From the NCBI RefSeq assembly GCF_900109175.1, contig NZ_FNZE01000007.1, forward strand, positions 1-64,000: a stretch of 64,000 bases of DNA. Reading direction: 5' to 3'. Position numbers and translations under genes: made by a program. Under the pieces are notes generated by a model, which was not told the DNA's origin, did not search any database, and saw only the letters and a list, made by a program, of their open reading frames with translations. Shown here in pieces: positions 44,659 to 52,688 of this stretch; position 1 is the first letter of the stretch, and every line of letters begins with the position of its first letter. The stretch comes from Pseudomonas linyingensis. Its GTDB lineage: Bacteria; Pseudomonadota; Gammaproteobacteria; Pseudomonadales; Pseudomonadaceae.

Positions 44659-45000
44659 TCAGCCCTTGCGCGTCAGCGGCAGCGCGGCGAAGCGCACCCC
44701 GGCCAGGCCGCTGGCCTGCAGGGCGCGGATGTTGGCGTGGTCGTTGCCCTCGGGAGTGGCCTGCACGCTGCGGTAGTGCTCGCCGAAGGCCAGCAGGGTT
44801 TCCTCGACGGAGAGACCTTCGAGCAGGGCCAGGCCGAGCAGCTTGCAGGAGCCTTCGTTCTGGCCGGCGGCGCTCTCCACGTCGCCGTTGACGAAGGGCT
44901 GCGGCTGGTAGTCGTAGTGGGCGGCGATGAACGCCAGGGTGTCGGCGAAGGGATGCGCGTCGCGGCGCAGGGCGGCGCGGAAGTCGGTCAGTGCAGTCAT
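44659..45000 (-). CDS. HopJ type III effector family protein (conserved housekeeping form)
   Basis: 113 residues. Conserved blocks: F-A-D-T-L-A-F-I-A-A-H-Y-D-Y-Q-P-Q-P-F-x-N-G, N-E-G-S-C-K-L-L-G-L-A and L-L-A-F-G-E-H-Y-R. Despite the family name, such proteins are widespread in bacteria without type III secretion and their role is unknown. It begins within the stop of the DUF1244 gene (ATGA overlap), so the two are coupled. No secretion apparatus is seen here. Confidence 0.85.
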   Translation of the reverse strand: MTALTDFRAALRRDAHPFADTLAFIAAHYDYQPQPFVNGDVESAAGQNEGSCKLLGLALLEGLSVEETLLAFGEHYRSVQATPEGNDHANIRALQASGLAGVRFAALPLTRKG

Positions 45001-45308
45001 TTCTTGCTCGCTTGGTCGAAGGCGGCCAGCTGCTCGGGCGTGGCCTCTTTTTGGTGTTGGGCTTTCCACTCGGCGTAGGGCATGCCGTAGATGGTGTCGC
45101 GCGCCTGGTCGGCGGACAGTTCGATGCCGCGTTCGTCGGCAGCGGCCTTGTACCACTTGCCCAGGCAGTTGCGGCAGAAGCCGGCGAGGTTCATCAGCTC
45201 GATGTTCTGCACGTCGCTGCGTTCACCGAGGTGCTGCAGCAGGCGGCGAAAGGCGGCGGCTTCGAGTTCGAGGCGCTGCTGGTCGGTGATGGCGGGTTGT
45301 TCGCTCAT
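44997..45308 (-). CDS. DUF1244 domain protein
   Basis: 103 residues. The family signature LMNLAGFCRNCLGKWY, with its two close cysteines, is at about residues 39-54, and IYGMPYAEWKAQHQ follows. Function unknown; the cysteines may bind metal. Upstream partner of the HopJ-family gene, which it overlaps by four bases. Confidence 0.88.
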   Translation of the reverse strand: MSEQPAITDQQRLELEAAAFRRLLQHLGERSDVQNIELMNLAGFCRNCLGKWYKAAADERGIELSADQARDTIYGMPYAEWKAQHQKEATPEQLAAFDQASKK

Positions 45309-45410
45309 GGCTGCTCTCGCGGCGGTCGGTGAAAAGACGGCCGATGATAGAAGCCGCGGCCGCGCGGGACAATGCCGGGGCGGCCGCGAATGTGCGGGAG
45401 CGGAGGGCGC

Positions 45411-45782
45411 TCAGCGATGCCCGGCGAGGGTGATCGACACCGACTCGGCAAAGCGCAGGGCGTGCAGCTTGTCGACCTCCACCTCGGCATAGCGTACGTC
45501 CGGGTTGGCCATCACCAGGTCGAGGATTTCCTGGGTCAGCCGCTCGAGCAGGGCGAAGCGGTTTTCCTCGACATGGAGAATCACCGCCTTGGTGATGGTG
45601 CGGTAGTTCAGCGCCTGGTCAATGTCGTTGCCCTGCACCGCGTCCTGCGCCGGGTAGAGGATGGTCAGGTTGATCAGCACATCCTGCTTGTTGAGGATTT
45701 CCTCCTCCTTGATGCCGATGTAGGTACGCAGGCGCAGGTCCTTGACGCGGATGCGCGCCATGCCGGGCTCCAGTCGAGGCAT
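45411..45782 (-). CDS. folX: dihydroneopterin triphosphate 2'-epimerase FolX
   Basis: 123 residues of the tunnelling fold shared with FolB. Features: [39 protein letters not shown] and [20 protein letters not shown]. It converts dihydroneopterin triphosphate to the monapterin epimer. With folE and folM directly upstream it forms a tetrahydromonapterin pathway, the cofactor of phenylalanine hydroxylase in Pseudomonas. Its start touches the folE stop. Confidence 0.93.
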   Translation of the reverse strand: MPRLEPGMARIRVKDLRLRTYIGIKEEEILNKQDVLINLTILYPAQDAVQGNDIDQALNYRTITKAVILHVEENRFALLERLTQEILDLVMANPDVRYAEVEVDKLHALRFAESVSITLAGHR

Positions 45783-46352
45783 TTACTTGCTCCGTCCGAT
45801 CAGTTGCAGGAACTCCTGGCGGGTGTTGGTCGACTGGCGGAAGGCGCCGAGCATCACCGAGGAGGTCATCACCGAATTCTGCTTTTCCACCCCGCGCATC
45901 ATCATGCACATGTGCTTCGCCTCGATCACCACGGCCACGCCGGCGGCGCTGGTTACCTGCTGGACCGCCTCGGCGATCTGGCGGGTGAGGTTTTCCTGGA
46001 TCTGCAGGCGACGGGCGAACATGTCGACGATGCGCGCCACCTTGGACAGGCCGAGCACCTTGCCAGTGGGGATGTAGGCGACGTGGGCCTTGCCGATGAA
46101 CGGCAGCAGGTGGTGTTCGCACAGCGAGTACAGCTCGATGTCGCGGACGATCACCATCTCGTCGTTGTCGGAGGCGAACAGCGCGCCGTTGACGATCTCG
46201 TCCAGCGACTGCTCATAGCCGCGGCACAGGTACTGCATGGCCTTGGCGGCCCGCTTGGGGGTGTCCAGCAGGCCTTCGCGCTCGGGGTCTTCGCCGAGGC
46301 CTTTGAGAATTTCGTGGTAATGGTGGGTGATTTGCGACAGTTGATCGCTCAT
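45783..46352 (-). CDS. folE: GTP cyclohydrolase I
   Basis: 189 residues. It opens the GTP ring to give dihydroneopterin triphosphate. Zinc ligands are in [10 protein letters not shown] and KHMCMMMRG, and the substrate motif LGLSKVARI is present. It is the second gene of folM-folE-folX. The operon leader contains several TGTACA boxes, suggesting control by the LitR-type regulator next door, in agreement with light induction of a folE copy in other pseudomonads. Confidence 0.95.
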   Translation of the reverse strand: MSDQLSQITHHYHEILKGLGEDPEREGLLDTPKRAAKAMQYLCRGYEQSLDEIVNGALFASDNDEMVIVRDIELYSLCEHHLLPFIGKAHVAYIPTGKVLGLSKVARIVDMFARRLQIQENLTRQIAEAVQQVTSAAGVAVVIEAKHMCMMMRGVEKQNSVMTSSVMLGAFRQSTNTRQEFLQLIGRSK

Positions 46353-46412
46353 GTTCGATTCCTCGTGGCGGCCTGGTTTGGGCTCATTGTCAGCGGGCTC
46401 ACTTTAGCGGGC

Positions 46413-47123
46413 TCACTTCAGGTGGCGGCCGCCGTTGACGCACAGGCTGGTGCCGGTGACGTAGGGGTTGTCCAGAAGATAGCGCAGGCTCTGGTAGATG
46501 ACCTCCGGTCCCGGCTCGATGCCGAGGGCCGACTTGGCCAGGGTTTTCTCGCGGTACATCGCATCGTCGTCGGCCTGGAACATCACCAGCGCCGGGGCGA
46601 TGGCGTTGACCTTGATCCGCGGGGCGAATTGCGCGGCGAACGACAGGGTCAGGTTTTCCAGGCCGGCCTTGCTCGCGCAATAGGCGACGCGGTTGGCGCT
46701 GCCGCGGCGGGCGACGTCATCGGTGATGTGGACGATGTCGGCCGGGCTGGAGCGTTCCAGCAGTTCGCGGCAGTGCAGGTTGATCAGGTAGGGCGCCAGC
46801 ATGTGCACGTTGACCATGCGGGTGAAGGCTTCGGCCTCGTGCCCGGGCTCCTCGCGCAGCCAGTCGGAAGCGTTGTGCACGATGGCGCGCAGGCGCTCGG
46901 TGTGCTGCTTGAGCTGGTCGATGAAGGCGAGGATGCCGGCTTCGCTGGAGAAGTCGGCCGCCAGGGTCAGCGCGCCGCGCTGGCGCAGTTCGTCGAGCGC
47001 CGGGCGCTCGCTGCGGTAGCTGACGATCAGCGGCTGCCCCGCGTCGAGCAGTCGCCGTGCGCAGTGCAGCCCGACCCGCTGGCTGGCGCCGGTGATCAGG
47101 ATGGGAGCGGGTGACTGACTCAT
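46413..47123 (-). CDS. folM: dihydromonapterin reductase FolM (short-chain dehydrogenase)
   Basis: 236 residues. Cofactor motif TGASQRVG near the N-terminus, then NASDW, catalytic Y-C-A-S-K (YCASKAGLENL) and the late GTSLCVNGGRHLK. It reduces dihydromonapterin to tetrahydromonapterin. First gene of the leftward folM-folE-folX unit (60-base gap to folE). Its upstream region (47124-47412) is AT-rich and carries TGTAC-type boxes at 47234, 47319, 47348 and 47367. Confidence 0.93.
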   Translation of the reverse strand: MSQSPAPILITGASQRVGLHCARRLLDAGQPLIVSYRSERPALDELRQRGALTLAADFSSEAGILAFIDQLKQHTERLRAIVHNASDWLREEPGHEAEAFTRMVNVHMLAPYLINLHCRELLERSSPADIVHITDDVARRGSANRVAYCASKAGLENLTLSFAAQFAPRIKVNAIAPALVMFQADDDAMYREKTLAKSALGIEPGPEVIYQSLRYLLDNPYVTGTSLCVNGGRHLK

Positions 47124-47232
47124 GGTGGCCTCGTGGCAAAAGGATGGTTCAGCGGCACGGCCGCCGGGTACCTGACAAGTGCGGGACGGGGCACCGACTG
47201 AACCAGGGGCAAAGTTATATCAGTATTCGATC

Positions 47233-47372
47233 TTGTACAACCATGCGAGGCGTGTGGGTAGGCGTTTTTTGTCGGCTGCCTGGTCGGTAAGTACGTATAA
47301 AACGCCGTTTTCCGCGGCTGTACGGGCTTTCTGAAGCGATCTTTAGTTGTACTAAATTTTATTTTTTGTACA
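47233..47372. promoter_or_regulatory. cluster of TGTAC boxes upstream of folM
   Basis: TTGTACAA (47233-47240), TGTACG (47319), TGTACT (47348) and TGTACA (47367). The last two start 19 bases apart, the same spacing as a pair at 49027/49046. Probable sites of the LitR-type MerR regulator encoded at 47951. The stretch 47124-47412 holds nothing else I can name. Confidence 0.55.
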
Positions 47373-47412
47373 TGTTTTTGGCAGCTTTTCGGTCATTGCA
47401 GCGCCTGGGGTC

Positions 47413-47853
47413 TCAATTCCGGTCCTTGTCGCCGCTTGTGTCCGGCAGCTCGCAGACTCCTGCGCGGCAGCGCGCCGCCCCGTCCGGGTGGGGCAGCCAG
47501 TGCAGGTAGGGGCGCAGGCGGCAGAACAGTCGATAGCCGAGCTCCAGCAGCGGCCGCAACAGCGGCCAGCGCAACGGCGCGGCCCAGCGACCGAGGCCGG
47601 CGGCGCACCAGCTCCAGAAGGTGGCGTCGAGGCCGCTGACCCATTGGCCATCGGCGAAGCGCGCATGCAGGCGATCCTGCAGCTGGCTGCGACTGAAGCC
47701 CAGCGGGGCGGGATCGAAGTCAGGGGCGTCGATATCGACCAGCTGCAGGCGCTGTGGAGAGGCGCGCCGGCGCAGGGCGCGAATCTCGCGTGCGCACAGT
47801 GGACAGCTGCCGTCGTAGTAGAGCGTCAGTGGCCAGGCAGTAGGGTGGCGCAT
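47413..47853 (-). CDS. DCC-family (DUF393) thiol-disulfide oxidoreductase-like protein
   Basis: 146 residues. The family motif is LYYDGSCPLCAREI (C-x-x-C near residue 20), with VDIDAPDFDP and PLRWPLLRPL further on. Function unknown; probably redox. The start MRHPTAW has an AAGGA site; a longer start would run into the operator region. It is divergent from the LitR-type gene, sharing two TGTACA boxes 11 bases apart, so it is a likely target of that regulator. Confidence 0.85.
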   Translation of the reverse strand: MRHPTAWPLTLYYDGSCPLCAREIRALRRRASPQRLQLVDIDAPDFDPAPLGFSRSQLQDRLHARFADGQWVSGLDATFWSWCAAGLGRWAAPLRWPLLRPLLELGYRLFCRLRPYLHWLPHPDGAARCRAGVCELPDTSGDKDRN

Positions 47854-47870
47854 GGCGAACGTCCTTGATA

Positions 47871-47888
47871 TGTACATGTCTTGTACAA
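47871..47888. promoter_or_regulatory. tandem TGTACA boxes in the DCC-litR intergenic region
   Basis: TGTACA at 47871-47876 and at 47882-47887, an 11-base period. CarH/LitR-type MerR regulators bind direct repeats with this spacing. Confidence 0.6.
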
Positions 47889-47950
47889 TTTAAGCCGGCA
47901 ATGGCCTGGGTTACAATCGCCACTCACATCCGCCGTGCGGTGCCCATGCC

Positions 47951-48904
47951 ATGCCCGAATTCTCCGCCACCTCCGTCAGCGTCCCCGCCGTGCCTCGCGA
48001 GGAAGAGCTGTATCCGATCCGAGAGGTGTCGCGCCTGACTGGCGTCAACCCGGTTACCCTGCGGGCCTGGGAGCGGCGCTACGGGCTGATCCAGCCGACC
48101 CGCACCGAGAGTGGCCATCGCCTGTATTCGCTGGCCGACATCGATGCGGTGCGCAGCATCCTGGCCTGGATCGAGCGCGGCGTGGCGGTCAGCAAGGTCG
48201 GCAAGATTCTCGCCCGCAGCAATACGGCCAAGGCGCCCAGCGCGCCGGCCTACGACGGCGTGGCCGCCGGCGAGTGGGACGAGTGGCAGGCGCAGCTGCG
48301 CCGCGCCGTGGCGGACTTCGACGAGGGGCGCCTGGAGCGTCTCTACGGTCAGGTTTTCTCCAGCTACCCGCTGGCGGTGGTGTTTCAGGACGTGCTGCTG
48401 CCGGTTTGGCAGGAGCTGCTGCTGCGCCAGGACGGTTTTGGCCAGACCAGCGAATGGCTGTTTTTCGACACCTTCCTGCGCGGCCGCGCCCTGCAGCGCC
48501 TGCAACTGAGCCGCGCGCAGGGCGAGGAGCGCGTGCTGCTCGCCGCGCTGCCCGGCCATGGTCACGAGCTGGAGCTGCTGGTCACCGGCCTGCTGCTGGC
48601 CGGCAGCGACCTGGCGGTAAGCCTGCTCGGCATTGGTCAGCCGTTCGACGAGTTGCCGCTGGTGTGCGAGAAGATCCAGCCGCAGGCGCTGGTGCTGTTC
48701 TCCAATCGTCCGCCGGAAACCGAGCTGCCGCGCCAGCTCGGTCGTCTGGTGCTGGCGCTGGACTGCCCGCTGGCGCTGGCCGGCGAGGTGGCCGAGCTGG
48801 CCGAGGAGTCCCTGCAGGGAACGCCGATCGCCTGTCTGGGCAGCGAGGGGCGGTTGATGCCGCGGCGTCTGCGCCAGTTCCTCGCCGGTCATCTGGATAC
48901 CTGA
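47951..48904 (+). CDS. litR: MerR-family regulator of the LitR/CarH type, lacking the cobalamin motif
   Basis: 317 residues. The N-terminal winged helix reads YPIREVSRLTGVNPVTLRAW followed by ERRYGLIQPTRTESGHRLYS. The C-terminal two-thirds resemble the B12-binding regulators, but the D-x-H-x-x-G motif is replaced by H203-G-H205-E-L-E208. That fits the class II LitR proteins of pseudomonads, which do not use B12 and rely on a short LOV protein to sense light. Such a LOV gene is nearby at 49296. TGTACA boxes before its own start suggest autoregulation. The ribosome site is poor. Confidence 0.82.
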   Translation: MPEFSATSVSVPAVPREEELYPIREVSRLTGVNPVTLRAWERRYGLIQPTRTESGHRLYSLADIDAVRSILAWIERGVAVSKVGKILARSNTAKAPSAPAYDGVAAGEWDEWQAQLRRAVADFDEGRLERLYGQVFSSYPLAVVFQDVLLPVWQELLLRQDGFGQTSEWLFFDTFLRGRALQRLQLSRAQGEERVLLAALPGHGHELELLVTGLLLAGSDLAVSLLGIGQPFDELPLVCEKIQPQALVLFSNRPPETELPRQLGRLVLALDCPLALAGEVAELAEESLQGTPIACLGSEGRLMPRRLRQFLAGHLDT

Positions 48905-49026
48905 CGGGCGCGTTCTGCCGGCCCGGCTGCCCGGGCCGCTTCCCCTGATTCGATTGCTTCGAATGCCGTCGCCCGGGCATGCCCGGGTGGCGTGTTGGGC
49001 TGTCGGCGAAAAAATACTGTGCGCGC

Positions 49027-49094
49027 TGTACAGGAATGCTTGCTGTGTACGGCAATTTCCTATACAAAAGCTATACAGAAATGCGCGCCGTACA
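49027..49094 (+). promoter_or_regulatory. cluster of TGTACA/TATACA boxes
   Basis: TGTACA 49027, TGTACG 49046, TATACA 49061, TATACA 49072, CGTACA 49089. The 49061/49072 pair has the same 11-base period as the boxes before litR. The local drop in GC content suggests a promoter. Confidence 0.55.
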
Positions 49095-49137
49095 GTCCAC
49101 CCCCCTGAAAGCCTGTACGCCGCACTCTGCCTGCGCA

Positions 49138-49179
49138 CTCCGGCAGCCGTCGCGAACCTTTTGGCTGCCGGAGTTTTTT
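49138..49179 (+). terminator. strong intrinsic terminator
   Basis: CTCCGGCAGCC (49138-49148) pairs with GGCTGCCGGAG (49163-49173), followed by TTTTTTATTTT. It ends either the litR transcript or a short RNA from the promoter-like boxes upstream. Confidence 0.85.
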
Positions 49180-49295
49180 ATTTTCCGTCTCGTCGGCCTG
49201 CCGTGATCTGCGGTGCTGGATGGCTGTCTGTTTGTGCGCCTCAGACCGGCGCCTGGCGGGCCGATCGCTGGCGCAGGACCGGGCGGTACGCGCCG

Positions 49296-49751
49296 TCAGG
49301 CCTTGCCGGCGCGCAGGGCTTCCAGTTCGGCCTTGACCGCGGTCAGCTCGGCTTCCAGCTCGCGCACGCGTTGCTGGGCCTCGACCTGTTCGGTGACGTC
49401 CTTCTGGATGCCGATGTAGTAGGTCAGCTGGTCGGCCTCGTTGAGCACCGGGGTGATCGACAGTTCGTTCCAGAACGGCGTGCCATCCTTGCGGTAGTTG
49501 CGAATCACCTGGCGGCACGGGCGATGCTCATGGACCGCCTGGCGGATGGCGTCCAGGCCGGGTTGGGCACGGTCGCCGGCCTGCAGGAAGCGGCAGTCCT
49601 GATAGAGGATGTCGTCGACCGCATAGCCGGTCAGGCGCTCGAAGGCCCGGTTGGCGTAGATGAGAATGTTGTCGTCGCCTTCCTGTTCGGCCACCACGAT
49701 GCCGTCGTTGGAGGCGTCGATTACCAGTTGCAGCAGCTTGGCGTTGATCAT
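49296..49751 (-). CDS. short LOV blue-light photoreceptor
   Basis: 151 residues: one LOV (PAS) domain plus a C-terminal coiled-coil helix (about 118-148). The photoactive cysteine is C53 in YQDCRFLQAGD, the flavin-binding motif. Further LOV motifs are NYRKDGTPFWNELSITPV and YYIGIQKDV. It is very similar in layout to the short LOV proteins of P. putida (PpSB1-LOV type), with the same cysteine position. It has no output domain, so it must act on a partner; the LitR-type regulator next to it is the obvious candidate. Confidence 0.92.
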   Translation of the reverse strand: MINAKLLQLVIDASNDGIVVAEQEGDDNILIYANRAFERLTGYAVDDILYQDCRFLQAGDRAQPGLDAIRQAVHEHRPCRQVIRNYRKDGTPFWNELSITPVLNEADQLTYYIGIQKDVTEQVEAQQRVRELEAELTAVKAELEALRAGKA

Positions 49752-49870
49752 CGGAACTGTCCTGTAGGTGATGACGGCATTCTAATCCATCCCCATCGGC
49801 TTGCCATGCCGTCGCAGCGGCGGTGCATTGGCGCATAATGGTGGCTTTCCATTTTTGCCCGGGAGCCTCC

Positions 49871-50323
49871 ATGCTCGAAGTCGCCATTCTTTCAGGTTCT
49901 GCCTTCGGCGCCGCCGAAGAGGTGGCCCGCCATGCCGAAGCGCAGCTGCGCGCTGCCGGCCTGGACGCGCGCCATCTGCCGGACATCGGCCTCGACGCGC
50001 TGCTGGCGCTGGACCCGCAGGCGCTGCTGGTGGTGACCTCGACCACCGGCATGGGCGAGGTGCCTGACGACCTGCAGGCGCTGCTCGACGAGATCGACGG
50101 CTGGCAGCCCGACTGGCGTGGCCGGCCGGTGGCGGTGATCGGCCTGGGCGACTCCAACTACGGCGAGAACTTCTGTGCCGCCGCCCTGCAGGCCCATGCG
50201 CTGCTGCTCAAGCTGGGCATGCGCGATGTGCAGTCGCAGCTGCAGCTGGATGCCAGCGAGACGGTAACCCCGGCCGAGGACGCCGAGCCGTGGCTGGCGC
50301 GCCTGGTGGCCAACCTGCGCTGA
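49871..50323 (+). CDS. flavodoxin
   Basis: 150 residues. It binds FMN: the phosphate loop is ILSGSAFGAAEEVA (a variant with S-G-S instead of T-x-T/S-G-x-T), then TSTTGMGEVPDDL and the VIGLGDSNYGENF loop. A small electron carrier of the cytoplasm; the physiological partner is unknown. GGGAG stands before the start at 49871. Divergent from the LOV gene. Confidence 0.9.
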   Translation: MLEVAILSGSAFGAAEEVARHAEAQLRAAGLDARHLPDIGLDALLALDPQALLVVTSTTGMGEVPDDLQALLDEIDGWQPDWRGRPVAVIGLGDSNYGENFCAAALQAHALLLKLGMRDVQSQLQLDASETVTPAEDAEPWLARLVANLR

Positions 50324-50509
50324 TCGCCGGGCAGCGGGGCGAGCGCTGCCTATACTGAGACGAAAGAAGCGTCGCGTTGGCCTTTGGACCACGCGGATCG
50401 CGACGCGGGCGGATGTGTGTCGGGTCGGCTCTCCACTCGGCACAGACACCGCCTGATACGCGATCCTGCTGACGACGCCGAACTCATCGACCAGTCAGGA
50501 GTTCGTCTC

Positions 50510-51532
50510 ATGTTCGCCACCATGGAAGCCGCGCGCGTCGAGGAGCTGCATCTGGCCAGCGACCCGCAAACGGGGCTGCGCGCGATCATCGCCATTCACA
50601 ACACCAACCTCGGCCCGGCGCTCGGCGGCTGTCGCTATCTGGCCTATGCCGACGAGCAGAGCGCGGCGCGCGACGCCGTGCGCCTGGCCCGCGGCATGAG
50701 CTACAAGGCCGCGCTGGCCGGCCTGGCCCTCGGCGGCGGCAAGGCGGTGATCATCAGCCCGCCGCAGCTGGCCAGTCGCGAGGCGCTGTTCGAGGCCTTC
50801 GGCCGTTTCGTCGACAAGCTCGGCGGCCGCTACATCACCGCGGTGGACAGCGGCACCTCCAGCGCCGACATGGACTGCATCGCCCGCCACACCCGTCACG
50901 TCACCAGCACCACCCAAGGCGGCGATCCGTCGCCGCACACCGCCCTCGGCGTGTTCGCCGGCATCCGCGCCACCGCCGAGGCGCGACTGGGTAGCGCCGA
51001 CCTCAAGGGCCTGCGCATCGCCGTGCAGGGCCTCGGCCATGTCGGCTACGCGCTGGCCGAGCACCTGAGCGCCGCCGGCGCCGAACTGCTGGTCAGCGAT
51101 ATCGACGAGGGGCGCCTGCAGCGGGCGGTCGAGCGCCTCGGCGCGCAGCCGGTGTCCAGCGAGGTGCTGCTCGGCATGCCCTGCGACATCCTCGCGCCCT
51201 GCGGCCTGGGTGGGGCAATCAACCCGCAGACGGTCGGCCAGTTGCGCTGTGCGGCCGTCGCCGGCGCGGCCAACAATCAACTCGACAGCCCGGAGATGGG
51301 CGACCAACTGGCGGCGCGCGGGATCCTCTACGCCCCGGACTACGTGATCAACTCCGGCGGCCTGATCTTCGTCGCCCTGCAGCACCAGGGGCTGAGTCCG
51401 GCCGAGATTACCGCCCACCTTTCGCGGATCGGCGCGCGGCTGAGCGAGATCTATGCCGAAGCGCAGGCCGAGCGCCGGTCGCCGGCGAGGGTGGCCGACA
51501 TGCTCGCCGAGCGCCTGATCTACGGTTCCTGA
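50510..51532 (+). CDS. ldh: leucine dehydrogenase (Glu/Leu/Phe/Val dehydrogenase family)
   Basis: 340 residues. The catalytic region is MSYKAALAGLALGGGKAVI with the substrate lysine, plus the NAD-binding GLGHVG. It removes the amino group of branched-chain amino acids to give 2-oxo acids. The next three genes encode a 2-oxoacid dehydrogenase complex that could use those products; the same order occurs in P. aeruginosa. AGGAG lies before the start at 50510. The 186-base upstream gap holds nothing I recognise. Confidence 0.92.
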   Translation: MFATMEAARVEELHLASDPQTGLRAIIAIHNTNLGPALGGCRYLAYADEQSAARDAVRLARGMSYKAALAGLALGGGKAVIISPPQLASREALFEAFGRFVDKLGGRYITAVDSGTSSADMDCIARHTRHVTSTTQGGDPSPHTALGVFAGIRATAEARLGSADLKGLRIAVQGLGHVGYALAEHLSAAGAELLVSDIDEGRLQRAVERLGAQPVSSEVLLGMPCDILAPCGLGGAINPQTVGQLRCAAVAGAANNQLDSPEMGDQLAARGILYAPDYVINSGGLIFVALQHQGLSPAEITAHLSRIGARLSEIYAEAQAERRSPARVADMLAERLIYGS

Positions 51533-51590
51533 GTCGCTGCGCCGCCGAGCCGCGGCCGCCACCGCACCGCAAGGTGCCAGGGAGGATGCC

Positions 51591-52688
51591 ATGCCCCATA
51601 GCCGTATCGAACTGCCCTTCACCCGCTACCTCGATCCCGAGGGCCGTCCGCTCGGGCCGCTGCCCGACTGGACGGAGGAGGGCGCACGGCTGGTCGCGCT
51701 GTACCGCGCCATGCTGCGCACACGCCTGTTCGACCAGAAGGTCATCGCCCTGCAGCGCACCGGACGCATCGGCACCTACGCCTCCAGCCTCGGTCAGGAA
51801 GCCATCGGCACCGCCATCGGCACCCTGCTGCGCGACGACGACGTGCTGTTGCCCTACTACCGCGACACCGCCAGCCAGCTGCTGCGTGGGGTGAGCATGA
51901 GCGAGATGCTGCTGTACTGGGGCGGCGACGAGCGCGGCAGCGACTTCGCCGCGCCGCTGGCGCGTGGCGATTTCCCGTTGTGCGTGCCGATCGCCACCCA
52001 GGCCCTGCATGCCTGCGGGGTGGCCAGCGCCTTCAAGATCCGCGGCGAGCACCGCGTGGCGCTGACCACCTGCGGCGATGGCGCCACCAGCAAGGGCGAT
52101 TTCCTCGAGGCCCTCAACGTCGCCGGCGCCTGGCAGCTGCCGGTGGTGTTCGTGGTCAACAACAACCAGTGGGCGATCTCGGTACCGCGGCGCATCCAGT
52201 GCGGCGCGCCGACCCTGGCGCAGAAGGCCCTCGGCGCCGGGTTCGCCGGCGAGCAGGTGGACGGCAACGACGTGATCGCGCTGGTCGAGCGCCTGCGTCA
52301 CGCCCTCGAGCAGGCCCGCCACGGCAAGGGGCCGACGCTGCTGGAGTGCATCACCTACCGGCTGTGCGACCACACCACCGCCGACGACGCCACCCGCTAC
52401 CGCAGCGCCGAGGAGGTCAACCAGGCCTGGCACGAGGAGCCGGTCAAGCGCCTGCAGAACTTCCTGGTGGCGCGCGGCCTGTGGGACGAGACCCAGGAGC
52501 AGGCGCTGGTGGCCGAATGCCAGGTCGAACTGCAGCAGGCCATCGAACGCTACGAGGCGGCTCCGGCGCAGGATGCGCAGGAGGTGTTCCGTCACGTCTA
52601 CGCCAGCTGGCCGCCGGCCTTGGCCGAGCAGCGCGAGCAGTTCGCCGAGCGCATCGCCCGCCGCACGCAAGGAGCCGACCATGAGTGA
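51591..52688 (+). CDS. 2-oxoacid dehydrogenase complex, E1 alpha subunit
   Basis: 365 residues. Thiamine-diphosphate motif from GDGATSKGDFLEALN to VVNNNQW, and phosphorylation-loop-like YRSAEEVN. It decarboxylates a 2-oxo acid together with the beta subunit. The gene is annotated as pyruvate-type in relatives, but the leucine dehydrogenase upstream suggests branched-chain oxo acids. Its stop overlaps the E1 beta start by eight bases. The exact substrate is not readable from sequence. Confidence 0.92.
   Translation: MPHSRIELPFTRYLDPEGRPLGPLPDWTEEGARLVALYRAMLRTRLFDQKVIALQRTGRIGTYASSLGQEAIGTAIGTLLRDDDVLLPYYRDTASQLLRGVSMSEMLLYWGGDERGSDFAAPLARGDFPLCVPIATQALHACGVASAFKIRGEHRVALTTCGDGATSKGDFLEALNVAGAWQLPVVFVVNNNQWAISVPRRIQCGAPTLAQKALGAGFAGEQVDGNDVIALVERLRHALEQARHGKGPTLLECITYRLCDHTTADDATRYRSAEEVNQAWHEEPVKRLQNFLVARGLWDETQEQALVAECQVELQQAIERYEAAPAQDAQEVFRHVYASWPPALAEQREQFAERIARRTQGADHE

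Larger units (their letters stand above)
48905..49295. other. gene-free stretch with operators and terminator
   Basis: 391 bases. It contains a perfect palindrome CCCGGGCATGCCCGGG (48972-48987), five TGTACA-like boxes (49027-49094) and a strong terminator (49138-49179). A reading frame at 48979-49206 runs through the terminator and looks unreal. See the small-RNA finding. Confidence 0.6.

Noticed and set aside
48979-49206. Small forward ORF of 75 codons downstream of litR
   Set aside because: It reads straight through a strong terminator hairpin and its T-run, has no ribosome site and no known motif.
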